A stretch of 64,000 nt of DNA from Chrysemys picta bellii (lineage: Eukaryota; Chordata; Testudines; Emydidae). The stretch is from contig NC_088809.1 in assembly GCF_011386835.1 (NCBI RefSeq), forward strand, positions 18,196,637 through 18,260,636, in the 5' to 3' direction. A model generated the notes under the pieces. The model had not been told where the DNA came from, made no database searches, and saw only the letters and a program-made list of their open reading frames with translations. The translations under genes and the position numbers were made by a program. Positions 10,522 through 22,717 of the stretch are shown here, in pieces (the stretch's first letter is position 1; each line of letters opens with the position of its first letter).

Positions 10522-13510
10522 GTGATCGTGGTGGGGTATCCTTCAATGTGACTCGTGCTTCAGGTTTGTAATAAACCCACAGGCATAGGTCACTTCCACA
10601 GCTGCCTTTGCTATGACCTTTCAGCCCAGCTCAGATGGAACCAACCCACTTTCAAAGTTCCTAAAGTTCAACAAACTATTTTTATTTTTAAACTAGTGCC
10701 CAGCTCTTTTGCCCCAGTGCCTGCCCCAACGACAGAAAGGCTCAGAGGAGCTTTGGTCATGGTATTTCCAACCTAGCTCATATCAGGAAGTACTGAAAGT
10801 CTCATGAGCAAACATCTTCTTATGAGGTTCCCAGGCCAGTTTTTAGATGGAAAAAGACTCAGAGGAATTTGGATACACTTCAATCCAGCAGAAACTTTTG
10901 GATGAATCTACAGTCCTTGGCAGCTTTATCATCACTAGCCAATGGGAATGTCTTTGGTGTCTCTAATATCAGAAATGGCATGGATACAATTAACTAAAAC
11001 CTTGACTTCCACTGTATGGGTCAGGTGAAGGAACAGCTATAGAAGCAGGAAAACAGAGATCTCAAATTCCTTTTAGTTCAGTGCATGCTTTGTCTTTGTA
11101 TAAAACAGCTACCAGCAAATTTGTTAAGGAGAAACAAGTCATTCAAAACTTCAATAAATTAAAAGGGGAAAAAATTCCCATCACCTTTTACTCTGCTTCA
11201 CATCAGAGAAAATCACAACAGATTACTCACATAATGTAATGATGACTTTCCCCCTCAAGGGGTTTCTCTGCATCTCTCTGAGCTTTTAAGATCAGCACGT
11301 TTCCCCCCATTTTAAACCTCTCCGCTCCTGGCTAAAGCAGTTTCAAATGCACTGGTTTTGATTCACAGGGTTGCACAGTTTCTGTTTGTATGATTAGTAC
11401 CCACTGATTTTTACCTGCTCAGGAATCCAAACCCGAATAAAACACCTAAAACCATCAATTTGATCAAGTTGGCTTAAAACTCAGCTCTGGGCATGCTCAA
11501 GAGCAGTTTCAGGGCTGAGTTAAGACTCAGCTTTGGGGTTGCTGAAAGATTCAGGAACCGTAGCACAGCCAGAAGCAATTCCCTGCGTTTCAGGTTTTAT
11601 TACCAAAGTTTCATCTGCAACTGCGAAGTCCCACATCGCAATAAATCATCCTTGCAGGAGACGAAGATTGAATGACTCTCCCTTAGGAACTGTCGGTGTG
11701 TTTCATAAATAACCGAAGGGAGTCACTGTTGAACCAAGTCAACTGTTGGAGAAGGAGTCCTTCAGTAGCTAGCCTCCATTGAACTCCCACCCCCTGGGGA
11801 GTGAGGCCCTAGACTAGGGATCAAAACTAAAGGCCCAGTTCTCTATTGTGTTATGGCCTCTTTACACCACTCTGGTGGTACAACAGGGCCTTAAAACCAG
11901 TGGCTATGGCCACCAGAGAATTCCCCCTGTGCCAGGAGCTTCCTTGGATGGTGTAGAACCAACGTAATGGCTCTAGAAACAACCTCTCTTTACAGCTCCT
12001 GCCATATAGAGAATGGCTGGGGGGAAGTTGGCTGTGCCATATGAGACCTAAGGGGTAATATTAAACCCGGTGTGGCTGATACTCCATGAAATTCAGACTC
12101 TGACAGATTAACCAGCCAATTGTCTTTCCATCTCGGAGGCAGCTTTGCGGTGGTCTGTTTTTCTCTCAGGTATTCACGCTAACCCCCACACAGCGTCACC
12201 CTTTACGAATAATTGCATATCCCCAATTAATCAAATTCACTTGCAGCTTTTGAGAGTGTAGATAATCAAAAGAGGGTAAAAATCTGCATGTTGCATTCAT
12301 TAGAGAGGTCAGAGTGGGAGCTTAGAAAGGAAGACTTTTCACTCCAAGGTGGCCCGGTTTTGCTCTGACCTGTGAGAACCCAGCTCTGCGTGAAGAGGCA
12401 AACTAGCACTGAGGGGGATACATGCTAGGTTAGGCTGCATGCACAGTCTCACCTGATATCAATGGGAGTGCTGTGGCTACAGAGGGCACCGTGCTGTATA
12501 GGTCTGAATTATGAGCACTGGCGGTTTCCACAGCAGTGCCTACCAGGTGCGGTATGTTCAGAAAAGTAATTACAGCTACAAATAACTCTTGCCTCCTGCA
12601 TGCACAGCATGGAAATTTTGCTTCTGTATCAGTTGTTCCTATAAGCCCCCTCCCCATGGGGGAGCATGAAGCCATAATATGGTGTGAAAATGAGAGGGGT
12701 TAGACATGAAACCAGGCAAACACAACACAGACAGGGGCATCTATAGGGAAGAGTACAAGCCGGAAAAGGAGAGGTATATGATGTACATATACAGCCAGAT
12801 TCAGCCCTGGGTAAACTGGATTTCACTGGAATTGTACTGTCTTATGCCAGAGCTGAGTATAACCCAAACAGCATAGGAACATACTCCTACACAAAGCAGG
12901 CACATCTGCATACGGAACAGAATAGTCTTAAATACACACAGACCAGGCACACACACATAGCTACACACAATTCCTTCTCCTAATCTCGTATCCAGGCATC
13001 TTTCTATGTTGTGCTCTTTGCATAAAGAACCCCTCCAGTCCACAAAGGAAGCATAGCACAGACATGCGATATGTAAGGGCCTATACACATGACAAAATAT
13101 ATGATAGGCCTATACAATACACCTGAATAGTGCATAAAACAGGCCTGGACACATACATATATACATCCTGGAGTACACAAAACAGGCACATGCAGTTCAC
13201 ATGTATAGTCATATGTATGGCACACAGGCAGGGCTTCTCTTTTTTCAGGTTTTAGTTTTAGCAATTTTTGAGCTTTTATGTAGCTGATTAAAAATCAGGG
13301 TTTGGGGCCTCTTTGTACTGTAATATTATATACATTACGCTTTACAGTAGTACATACTGTAATGAGTATTCTCTTTGTAATGTTCCTAAGTATGCTTTAA
13401 TGTAGTACTGTTTCAAACAGCAGTATGTTAAAGTGCACTGGGCACACTTTAGTGCACAGCAGCAGGGTCTACACCGACCAATTAATAAGCAGCATGTTAG
13501 TGAGCTTTAG
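10522..13510. other. Non-coding DNA, no gene seen
   Basis: It contains short overlapping frames without recognisable domains and a region rich in 'acacacag'-type words around 12890-13200 that yields spurious minus-strand frames. A weaker CTCF-like match (12 of 15) lies near 12477-12493. No repeat termini were identified. Confidence 0.4.
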
Positions 13511-13514
13511 AAAT

Positions 13515-14240
13515 CATACCCATGTAGTCCGCATTGAAAGAGACCTCAGGAGGTCATCTAGTCCAACCCCCTGCTCAAGGCAGGACCAACCTCTGCTAAA
13601 TCATCCCAGCCAGGGCTTTGTCAAACTGGGCCTTAAAAACCTCTAAGGATGGAGATTCTACCACCTCCCTAGGTAACGCATTCCAGTGCTTCACCACCCT
13701 CCTAGTGAAATAGTGTTTCCTAATATCCAACCTAAACCTCCCCCACTGCAACTTGAGACCATTACTCCTTGTTCTGTCATCTGCCACCACTGAACAGTCA
13801 AGCTCCATCCTCTTTGGAACCCTCCTTCAGGTAGTTCAAGGCTGCTCTCAAATCCCCCCTCACTCTTTTCTTCTGCAGACTAAACAAGCCCAGTTCCCTC
13901 AGCCTTTCCTCATAAGTCACGTGCCCCAGCCCCCAATCACTTTCGTTGCCCTCCGCTGGACTCTCTCCAATTTGTCCATCCTTTCTATACTGGGGGGTGG
14001 GCCAAAACTGGACACACTACTCCAGATGTGGCCTCACCAGCGCCGAATAGAGCGGAATAATCACTTCCCTGGATCTGCTGGCAATGCTCCTACTAATGCA
14101 GCCCAATATACCGTTAGCCTTCCTGGCAACAAGGACACACTGCTGACTCATATCCAGCTTCTCGTCCACTGTAATCCCCAAGTCCTTTTCTTCAGAACTG
14201 ACCAAACTTCTAGGATTACTGCTCCATGTAGACAAGCTCT
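13515..14240 (-). pseudogene. CR1 LINE, 5'-truncated, C-terminal reverse-transcriptase region
   Basis: Minus-strand frames at 14017-14235 and 13596-13808 encode the end of CR1 ORF2. The first contains '[15 protein letters not shown]' and '[10 protein letters not shown]', typical of the thumb region after the RT catalytic core. The second ends '[18 protein letters not shown]' then 'DKALAGMI' and a stop, the usual CR1 C-terminus. The stretch between is broken by frameshifts. The 3' end is at low coordinates ('gacctcaggaggtcatctag' near 13540). The RT active site is missing because of 5' truncation, so the copy cannot move. Frames on the plus strand here are shadows. Confidence 0.85.
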
Positions 14241-15220
14241 TAAATACAAGTAACCATTTCCGGCATTATTGGATAAACACTGATTTTTATTTTTTTTTAT
14301 TTGGGGTGTATTATCACTGTTTATCGATTTAAAATGTAAAATCAGAAGCCCTATACATAGAATAGTCCCAGGCCCTATACACATTAAGGAATAGGGGAAA
14401 AGCAGAGAGAAAGAGGATTCAAAAGTAATGCGGAAGGAAAGTTGCATCCAATCTAGCATACAGCAGCTCAAGTCTTTGTGCTGTCCATTTTGTGTGGTTT
14501 GGGGAGGAAGAGGGGACTCAGTCACACAGACGTTTTGCATCGGGCTGCACTTCTGAGAAAAGGTTGAGAACCGTTGCTCAGTGTGACCCTTTCCTCAGCA
14601 AAAGCAAAGCAAACACATCTCTCTTGACGGTTCCCAAGTACCAGCTTCAATCAGGCACCATGATGACATCAACCTTGCTTTCGCAATTATTTAACCTCTG
14701 TCTTTCAGATCAGCAATGAACCAGCAAGGGTGACTAATACACACATCAGCTCTGGAAAGTTATCAACATACCGGACGGGGTGCCAGCACAGAGGAATGAG
14801 CTATTCTTTTGTGAGTTGATTCATTTTGTACTTGGGAAAAGAATGTATGAAACTGAACATCATTTTGCCCATACGAGGCTGCAGGGAGAGCTCCTTGTCT
14901 CATGGAAATGTCAATCCTTTTGTGTCAAAGCTTCAAATACAGCAAGGACAGCTGCTTGTTCTTACTTTCTGTGTTACTTTGATTCCCCCTATATTCCCCA
15001 CACAGGCAGGGGAAAATATGGACCCTTATCTCCTAAACATCTGCAATAAACACGCCCAATCTTCTAGACATATACTGACAGGATGGCATTATGACGGAGT
15101 CTCTGAGTCAACCCCCAGACCTCATTTGCATAATTAATGGCAGGGAGGCAGGATTCTTGCAAGATCCATAACAACGAACACTACGACAGCAACATCTGGA
15201 CAGTTATGGATTGTTCAAGA
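14241..15220. other. Mostly unrecognised non-coding DNA
   Basis: A short scrap 'ggttgagaaccgttgctc' at about 14560-14577 resembles the right end of the hAT-like element at 50714-50873. The small frames at 14492-15137 show no domain. Confidence 0.35.
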
Positions 15221-15224
15221 GGTG

Positions 15225-15402
15225 AATTCTATCACTTGAAGTCTTTAGACTATGATTTGAGGAGTTTGGTAACTCAGCCAGAGTCTAGGGGTCTGTTTCA
15301 GGAGTGGGTGGGTGAGGTTCTGAGGCCTGCAATGTGCAGGAGGTCAGACTAGATGATCATGATGGTCCCTTCTGACTTTTAAAGTCTATGAATCTATAAG
15401 AG
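15225..15402 (+). repeat. CR1 3'-end fragment
   Basis: The sequence ends with the CR1 3' hallmark: 'aggaggtcagactagatgat', 'atggtcccttctgac', 'aaagtctatgaatctat'. A short upstream frame closes 'EWVGEVLRPAM'. The fragment is 5' truncated. Confidence 0.75.
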
Positions 15403-16880
15403 CAAATCAGATCATATGTGAGACAAATACGAATATGAATGCTAGGTATAGTCTCATAGAAATTCTGAATTCCACTGGAAATATCAGCGATCACCCTTTA
15501 GCCATCTCATCCCTGCTTTTAACTAGAGATGGCCTTGAGTCACAAAGTTGGGATTTGGAATCAGATCTGAAAAGATTCCCTCAAAGTTCTTCTATTTTGG
15601 ATTCCATGTTCCAGTTTGGCTTATTAGAGAGAGAGGGGGACAGCTGCAAAGTTTGGATCCAGACCCCAAATGTCCCTAACATTCAACGGGGGAGGGTGGA
15701 TTTCCAGATCCAGTGCTCTGCTTTGGGTCCATCTCTGCCTTCAATATAACCCATGGACTGTTTGTTTCACAGGTCAGTAGGAGAAAATTCACATGCATCT
15801 CCTAATTGAAGGCTCAAGGCACTGGCTGTGTAAATCTTCATATAAGGGAAACTCTTGGCCTTCCAGATGGTACGGTGGTGGGATAATTCATCAGAAAAAA
15901 GTTAGTCTGAGTCAACAAGGTCTTTTCCTTGAAACTCAGAGTTTGACAAGAAAGTAAAATAACCCAGAAGCATATGGAGAAACTCCCCCCTTGTGGAGAT
16001 TCTGGGCATAGAGCCCACCTTTCCCTGGATGTATTTCCCACCCCACATCCTCATACACAGCCCTGTGAGCACCTGTGCAATTTAACTCTTTGCTCACCAG
16101 GAACAAGCTAATGCCCCAGGGCCCTATAATGAAAAACGTATAACTCTGCTACCTAGCCCATCAGGAACACTTCTTTGCTCCAAACCTGGACGGGGTGGAT
16201 GTCCCCTGGCAGGAGGTGGAGGTGGGAAATCTGACTAGACACGGTCAGCCTTACCGTTTACAGGATTCCAAGCATAAGCAAGGACCCAGGCTGTCACAGG
16301 AGAACAAGCAGTAAATTGCCCCGGCTGTCATTCTGCGGCCTGATAGGTCTATCCAGTGAGCTGTGCTTTCAGCATGCCAAGACCCACGCAATAAAATTTC
16401 TAAGAAGTCAGGTGGGTTGCTGAGGAACTGGGATGGCGTGCGTACCCCACACCACCTCGGACAGGGCTAATGTGGGCCTGACAGGCCAATTAGGTTAGCT
16501 GGCTGCACTTGGAGGGTGGACCAGACTTAATTAAAGAAGAGTCCCAGCTGGGAGAGGAACCAGGTGGTTAGTTTAAAGGCAAGACATCTGGAGCATAAAG
16601 GAGCTATAGCCTCAGTAGATGAGTCTGTTTCACCATAAAATAGAAGAAGAAGAAGGCGCTGTAGCAACGAGAGAGTAAACTGATTCAGCCATTCTCTGGG
16701 ACAAGAGAGGGGAGAGACCCCATTCTCTAGATTGTTGTGACGCGCTCAATCAAGCCCCCTTGTCAAACGATGCCTCTACATGTAGCAAAGATCTGTGCAT
16801 GCTGGGCAAGAGAATCTTCTGGTCTTTGGGTGGGAAAAAATGCTGCAAATGTTTTCTACCCACTGTATTAAAGAGACGTA
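15403..16880. other. Non-coding DNA; possible LTR-like stretch near 16480-16760
   Basis: The 16480-16760 part ('ttaattaaagaagagtccc', 'ggagcataaaggagct') has the texture of LTR leader sequence seen in turtles, but no ends were found. The remainder is unrecognised. Confidence 0.25.
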
Positions 16881-16881
16881 T

Positions 16882-16937
16882 GGGTAAAATTTCAACCAGG
16901 CACCAAGTGACTTAGGCACCTTTTTGAAATTTTACCC
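16882..16937. mobile_element. 56-bp minimal MITE with perfect 14-bp inverted ends
   Basis: The left end GGGTAAAATTTCAA (16882-16895) is the exact reverse complement of the right end TTGAAATTTTACCC (16924-16937). Between them is 'ccaggcaccaagtgactt' followed by 'aggcacctt', itself partly palindromic. Related fragments occur at about 23820-23935, 37660-37830 and 52960-53190. Confidence 0.6.
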
Positions 16938-17039
16938 CCTATGAATATTTCCCTCCAGAGTTACCAGTGAAGCAAGTGAGCCAGGGTTCATCCCTAGAGT
17001 AATTCTTTTGAAGTCCAGTCAGCAGCAGTGAATGTGACC

Positions 17040-17200
17040 TACTAACCCTTTATTCCTCAATAGTACCTGTCACCTGAAAAGATCAAAGCCCGTTGTAGAC
17101 ACTAATGTATAAAAGCCTCATTGCACCATTGTGAGGCAAGGAAGTATGAACCCCCCCTTTTAGAAATGGGGTGGGGGAAACTGAGGCACTTGTCTCTTAC
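17040..17200 (-). repeat. MIR/CORE-SINE-like fragment
   Basis: 'cattgtgaggcaaggaagta', then a C-rich 'ccccccctttta' and 'gggggaaactgaggcac', reproduces the antisense core of MIR-type SINEs. Confidence 0.6.
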
Positions 17201-18865
17201 TTCTCAACTCCAGCAAGCCTGCTCTTCCAGCTCTGAGCCACTCTTGAACATCATGTGGTGATGTGGGATATCTTGAGCATTAGTGGACAAAACCAGAGCA
17301 CACTTATTTAGTGTTGACCCCAGGCTTCCAGCTTACTGTTGACTAGAAGTCCCTGGAATAAAGCAAAGACCGATAAGAGGCACAGGATGACATCAGTAAT
17401 CTGTTTTAATTTCAGCATGTAGCCACAAACTGCCAGTAATGTCAAATTCTATGGACCAATGGAGAATAAGAGGAGGCTACCGCTTCCACAATTAACACTT
17501 GTATGAACTGACCAGAACTAGAACCCAGAGTGCAGATGCTCAGCTGGTAAAAACTTGCAAACCTCCCACTCTCAGGGGAGCTATACCAGCCTACATCAGT
17601 TGATGGTCTGCCCCTGATCATCAAAGGCAATAGGCTAAAATTTGCTGGTCCATGCCAGCTTCCCCAACTGGTTCTTTAATGTGTTTTGTATTTTCTAGGA
17701 AAGGAAACATGAGGGAATTTCTGCAAAGAATACTGGGCCTGATTCTTCTTGCATCTGACTTACTCCACTAAAATCAATGGAGTTACACTAGTGTAACTCC
17801 TGAGCTACACATCTGAGAGAGGAGAATTAGGCCCTTTACGTTAATCTTTTACTTGTTCTCTCTCTTTAAAACATCCGCACTTGCACAGCTAAGAAGAGGC
17901 AGAAGAGCAGACAGTTTGCATCACTTTCCTCTGTGTCACCATCTTTTGCTGCTGTTGTGGAAGCAAAGCACAGCTCTGGCTATTTCAGTCCACAGATCCA
18001 TCCATCAGCCCCAGCTGGTGACCATATGATCAGTCCCTCTTACGAGCCAGAGAGATGTTCATCCTTCTTTGTTTGACTTCTGCATGCAAAACTGTGCTCA
18101 CCTAAACCTGCCCGCCCACTGCAGCACCTGGGTGCAACACGTAGTTCCCTTTGGTCTCCAGAACAGACCCAGACTGACAAACAATTTTTGGGAAAAGCAC
18201 AACTCGACTCGATTAGAATTTCCTCCATGAATAGCTCCCTATGTCAGAACTTAAGGCCCCAATTCATAGGGAAATCTGGGACTCATTTCCTCTGGAATTG
18301 CTAGTTATTTACAGAGAGAGAGTGCGGCGTTCTGATTTTGTTTTCTGGATTGGGTGGGGACACGGTGTGCTTTGCTGCTTACTCTGATGGGCTGGATTTG
18401 TGCTGAGCTGGTAGTGAGAGGATCGAGATTTTGTTTCTTAGTGTTACCACTTGCTCCGTGCCCAGATCTTTCCTTGCCTCAGGCCGGGGCTAGTGCTGTA
18501 AATATCTGATCAGCTGTTGGAGGTTACCACGCCTTAGTGCCCAAACTGATGGCTTCCTTGGCTTCTTATCAAAAGCCTGGGGTGTACCCAGTTTATATAG
18601 AATGGAGCAAAGTGCAGCCACCTTCCTCTTTGGTAAGAAGCCCCCAGCCTGTGCTTTTCCACTTTGATCTAAGGACGCTCTGCCTACAGAGATGACAGTT
18701 CCCAGCCTATGTGGGCCACAATCATTAGCCCATATTTTGGGCACAACTGCCTTAGGACCACATGCAGCCACCTTTACTTCTGCTCACTAGTACCTTGCTG
18801 TACATTGATTTCGGTGCTCTATTGATGGAGAATTCAAGGGGAGTAAAGATGGCACAATGTGGCCC
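17201..18865. other. Non-coding DNA, no gene seen
   Basis: A palindromic scrap at about 17775-17805 ('ggagttacactagtgtaact') sits in a segment resembling dispersed turtle repeats (about 17740-17835). Otherwise nothing was recognised. Confidence 0.35.
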
Positions 18866-18867
18866 TT

Positions 18868-18936
18868 AGATGGCAATTATGATGTGGTCAGACTAGATCA
18901 CAATGGTCTCTTCTGGCCCGATGAGTTATGAATCTA
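18868..18936 (+). repeat. CR1 3'-end fragment
   Basis: 'gtggtcagactagatcacaa', 'tggtctcttctggccc' and 'atgaatctatg' are the final bases of a CR1-type LINE in sense orientation. The copy is extremely truncated. Confidence 0.65.
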
Positions 18937-19167
18937 TGCAACTAACCCCCCAGACCTACAGACAGTTTTCATATGATCAGGGGGTTTTGTCTCACTTGCA
19001 AATGCCTAACCCTTTCCACATGCTGCTGCTTCTGATCTCAAGTGCAAACAAGATTGGATGCCTATGGCATTTTACTTGCCACCGCCCTCCCACTCAGCCA
19101 GTATCTGTCTATCTCCCTGCTGTTTGACCTCAATTGCTAAGCCCATGTCAGGACCCAGTTGAGAATT

Positions 19168-19385
19168 TCACTGTGCTTTTCCTGCACTCGCTAACAGGAT
19201 ATACTCGGCCTTTATGTGGACAGCCTTCTCGAAGTCCAAGTAAATTACATCTGCTGCTTTGCTCCTGTCAGCTCTCATTGTCACCTCCTTGAGGGAATTA
19301 ATTGGATTAGTTAAGCATGGTGCTCTCTGTATAAATCCACACTGACTGTCCATGACCAGTCTGTGCCTGTCCAAACGTTCTGAAC
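19168..19385 (-). pseudogene. CR1 reverse-transcriptase fragment (motif A region)
   Basis: The minus-strand 68-aa frame reads 'SQCGFIQRAPCLTNPINSLK' and then 'ADVIYLDFEKAVH'. These correspond to the CR1 RT segment just before and including catalytic motif A (YLDF.KAFD). The second aspartate of the motif is lost (EKAVH), and flanking RT motifs are absent. It is a dead internal fragment of CR1 ORF2. Confidence 0.75.
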
Positions 19386-20007
19386 CAGGAACTCTTGAAT
19401 TGTTCCCCTCACATTGTCTTTCAGAGATGCCCTGTTAAGAAAGGGCATCAGGTTATGACTTCTCCCTCTGGTCCACAGCACTTCTGTTGCCAGGGCTGAG
19501 TTGCACAGGTTCTTTTCTTTCCTTTTCCAGGTGTATCAGGATTCTAGGATGTAGGCTTCAGGCTGCCCTGGGATCATCTCTCGTTCCTACGACCTGTTCT
19601 ATGTGATCCTTTATTCCAGTCCCTTTTGGGTCCAACGCACGCATACGAGGAAATTCTCCTTCACTTTGGTTTCCTTTGCTTTCTGAGCCAAAAAAAGCCA
19701 TCAATTATCCCAGCAGTAGCCCCCTCTCGTCACCAAATGTTACCCTCCTCTTGATACTCCAAGTGGCCCTGCAGTCTGTCTCAGAAGCCTCTAGCTCACG
19801 GGCTGTTGCTATTATGGGAAGGATTACAGGCATCTCCAAAAACTCACAACATGAGCCCCACTGAAGGAGACACACATGATTTTAATAAATGGTCCTCTCC
19901 CACCCTAGTACTTTTCTGTACAGCACATTGCATGGACAACACCCTTTATTTATCATGGTGCCTTCTGCAAACTTCTGTAGCAGAGATGTGGGAGCCTCAC
20001 TTTCAGT
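19386..20007. other. Non-coding DNA, nothing recognised
   Basis: No repeat termini or coding similarity was recognised. Confidence 0.4.
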
Positions 20008-20015
20008 TTGGATTA

Positions 20016-20306
20016 CAGGGCCGCCCAGAGGATTCAGGGGGCCTGGGGTCTTCGGCGGTGGGAGCCCCCACCGCTGAATTGCCGCCGAAGACCCGGCACT
20101 TCGGCAGCGGGTCCCGGGGCGGAAGGACTCCCCGCCGCCGCCAAATTGCCGTGGAAGAAGCTCCGGGGGGCTGGGTCCCACAAGAGTTTTCCGGGGCCCC
20201 CAGTGCAAGTGAAGGACCCCGCTCCGGGGTCCCTGAAAAACTCTCGTGGGGGCCCCTGCAGGGCCTGGGGCAAATTGTCCCACTTACCCCCCCCCAGGCG
20301 GCCCTG
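20016..20306. mobile_element. hAT-like MITE, GC-rich, 291 bp
   Basis: The ends are CAGGGCCGCC and GGCGGCCCTG, with a perfect 8-bp target duplication, ttggatta, at 20008-20015 and 20307-20314. The interior is GC-rich with many CpGs and blocks such as 'aattgccgccgaag'. The frames of 114-169 aa crossing it on both strands reflect GC richness, not genes. Internal sequence is shared in style with 50348-50654 and 52208-52439. Confidence 0.85.
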
Positions 20307-20425
20307 TTGGATTAGCACCCCAAGTCTGTATATATGTTGGAGATGGGCCTGAACTTTGTGGGGTTTCAGAATCTGAACCCAGATGGGGCTCCACAGGGTG
20401 TGAGTACATGATTCCTTCATCAGTA

Positions 20426-20531
20426 GCCCTGACCTGGGGACTTATCTCCCTGGCCTTTCACTCTCTATCCTCCCCACCGCCCTGACCTGGGGACTTATCT
20501 CCCTGGCCTTTCACTCTCTATCCTCCCCACC
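20426..20531. repeat. Perfect 53-bp tandem duplication
   Basis: Unit 1 (20426-20478) and unit 2 (20479-20531) are identical over 53 bases, beginning 'gccctgacctgggg' and ending 'tatcctccccacc'. Perfect identity suggests a recent slippage or unequal-exchange event, or an assembly artefact. Confidence 0.9.
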
Positions 20532-21918
20532 AGCCCCAGGACTGACTTTCTCAGTGAGAGGCCGATTTCCTGAGCTCCTGCTAAGGTGCCTTTGAAGGCT
20601 CCCTATTTCCATACCTAGTCTTTCTCAATCATATACAGTCAGAGATCAGAAATCTCTCCCAAAACAATGTTTCAGGGAAAATAAAGACCCCCAGTTCAGC
20701 TAAGCACTTCAATATGTGCTTAACTTTGGCTGAATCCCCTCCAGCAGCTCCTGACACTTCAGTCTCCTCGTCCTGGATAGGCCAAGTCCAGTGCTTCTAA
20801 ATGATAATTTGTTTGGAGAGTCAAATCAAGACACCCCCACCCCACACACACACACTTCCACACACTTCCAGTGGTGGCCAGAAATTCCAAAAAAACAAAA
20901 CCATCCATCCTTTCCCCAGAGCTCAGAGCGCTTCATATGCTTTTGGCCCTCCTCAGGCTTCCCCAATCACCTTCAAAGCAGGGCTTCACAAGTCCTAGTG
21001 AGCTCTTCCTCAGGACTTTCAATGGTATTATAGAGCCAGGACCCAAAGCCCTCTCAAATCCCCAGTTCTCTCTGAGCAGAGTAGTTCTGTCAGGCTCCCT
21101 CCAAACATAGGATTTCTCTTCAGTCCTTTCCCCTCTCGGTAGATCCCCTTTAAAGAAGCATAAAATGAAACAAGTGATTAGCATCAATCAAACTTCCTAA
21201 TTATCTCACATAAGTGCCTGCAGATCATATTTCAGACCCATTGCTTTAATTGAGTTACAGGTCCTCCTGTGAGGTAAAATACGCACCCACCATCTTATTG
21301 TCACATCTAAGGGAATTCAGAATTCCTCCTGCCACGCCAGGTATTGTAAATGTTTAGTGCTGGGATCTTTCATTAGGAGAAAGTCCTGTAAACAAGGCTA
21401 GTATTTTAACTCCTTTGACTTCGTTTTTTCTTTCCTAACACTACTTGTGTACGAGCAGACCTGTCTACCATTGTACATGTAACATCTGCAATGGCAACTT
21501 TCAGAACGGGATAATCTGGAACTGCATGAGTTTTATCAAAGTTTGTCTATTGTCAAAACCACAAACCACTTTCAAATAAAGCTGCACCTCTCTGGCCATT
21601 TTCCTGGGCCTTCTTCCTGGCCCACTGTGGAGATGCTTCCAGCCACCCACCTAGTCCTGATACAGAAGAACTACCCTGCTCCCTACGAGTCTCTTTATCC
21701 ACTGAGCTCAGAGCTTGGCCATTTATCAGATGATGCTGTTCAGTCTTGTGACCCTTCCTTGCCTGTATCTGCAATTGTTAGTTGCTGAGGCTGCACCTAG
21801 GTAGAAGGGTTAGCCCTTTCCTTGTCAGTCAACTGAGTGGAGAATGGGGCTCTGCCTCCCATCTCATGGTGCAATACAACCTTATGTCCCAGTTCTGGGA
21901 TTGGATTGACCTTGGTGG

Positions 21919-21959
<41 letters not shown>

Positions 21960-22640
21960 TCCAACGGCAGGATCAGAATCTTACTTCTCAAATGCCGCAT
22001 AGTGCTAAATGATAACTAACAGCAGAGGAAGAGAGGAAGTAAGTTATACAGACAAAGGAGAAAATGTGGCCCAGGTCCTCCAAGGATTTTGCTTAGCTCC
22101 ACTGACTTCCCTGGAGTTACTGATTTACACCAGCTGAGTAGCTGGCACTATTTTTTTCAGATGAGCTTTGAAATCAGGAGAGGCGGTGAGGCACAGGTAT
22201 AGGGAGGCTGCCCTGAACAGCAGGGGCTGCAGAGCAGAAGGACAAACAGCGTGGCAAGGCTGTGGGAAAGTTAGCGAAGAGGCCAGGGATAACGTGAGCA
22301 GAAGATGCTGAGAGGGAAAGAGGCAAGTCCTGAACAATCAGTGTTGTTAGATACATGTTTTGTTTGCTTTGCATTGCAAACTAGGTTTCTCCAGCTGCAG
22401 CCTCCTGACTTTCACTGTATGACCTTAGGACCCAGTGTTAGACTTTAGGGTACTCTTTGGAGGGGCAGAGCTGACTCATCTTTGATAGTCAGACCAGATG
22501 AATCCTATTAGCACCCTTCAGGAACATAAAAAGGCTGAGAGTCCCTCTCTGAGCCAAAAGGGAAGGACAGTAGGCCCTGCAGGGAGGAAACCCTAAGAAC
22601 ACCCTATTCACGAGGAAGCTTGGGGTGGGGAGGGATAAGG
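20532..22640. other. Non-coding DNA with a microsatellite, no gene seen
   Basis: Frames of up to 87 aa show no domain. No transposon termini were recognised apart from the listed CA repeat. Confidence 0.4.
21920..21955. repeat. (CA)18 microsatellite
   Basis: An uninterrupted run of 18 CA units. Poly-TH and poly-CV peptides predicted here are artefacts of it. Confidence 0.98.
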
Positions 22641-22717
22641 CCCAGATCCTCAAAGGGATTGAGGCTCCTAACTTCTTCTGATTTCATTTCAAGCCTCAAT
22701 CCCTTTGAAGATCTGGG
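22641..22717. mobile_element. Small palindromic MITE, 26-bp arms
   Basis: The left arm (22641-22666, 'cccagatcctcaaaggga...') and right arm (22692-22717, '...tccctttgaagatctggg') pair at 25 of 26 positions around a 25-base loop. This is a fold-back DNA element or MITE core. Flanking duplication is not clear. Confidence 0.6.

Noticed and set aside
13753..14253. 166-aa plus-strand frame
   Set aside because: Antisense shadow of the CR1 ORF2 remnant.
19806..20420. Overlapping frames of 114-169 aa on both strands
   Set aside because: GC-rich hAT-like MITE lowers stop frequency; all frames are open at once and none has a domain.
21782..22019. Histidine-threonine repeat peptides
   Set aside because: Produced by the CA microsatellite.
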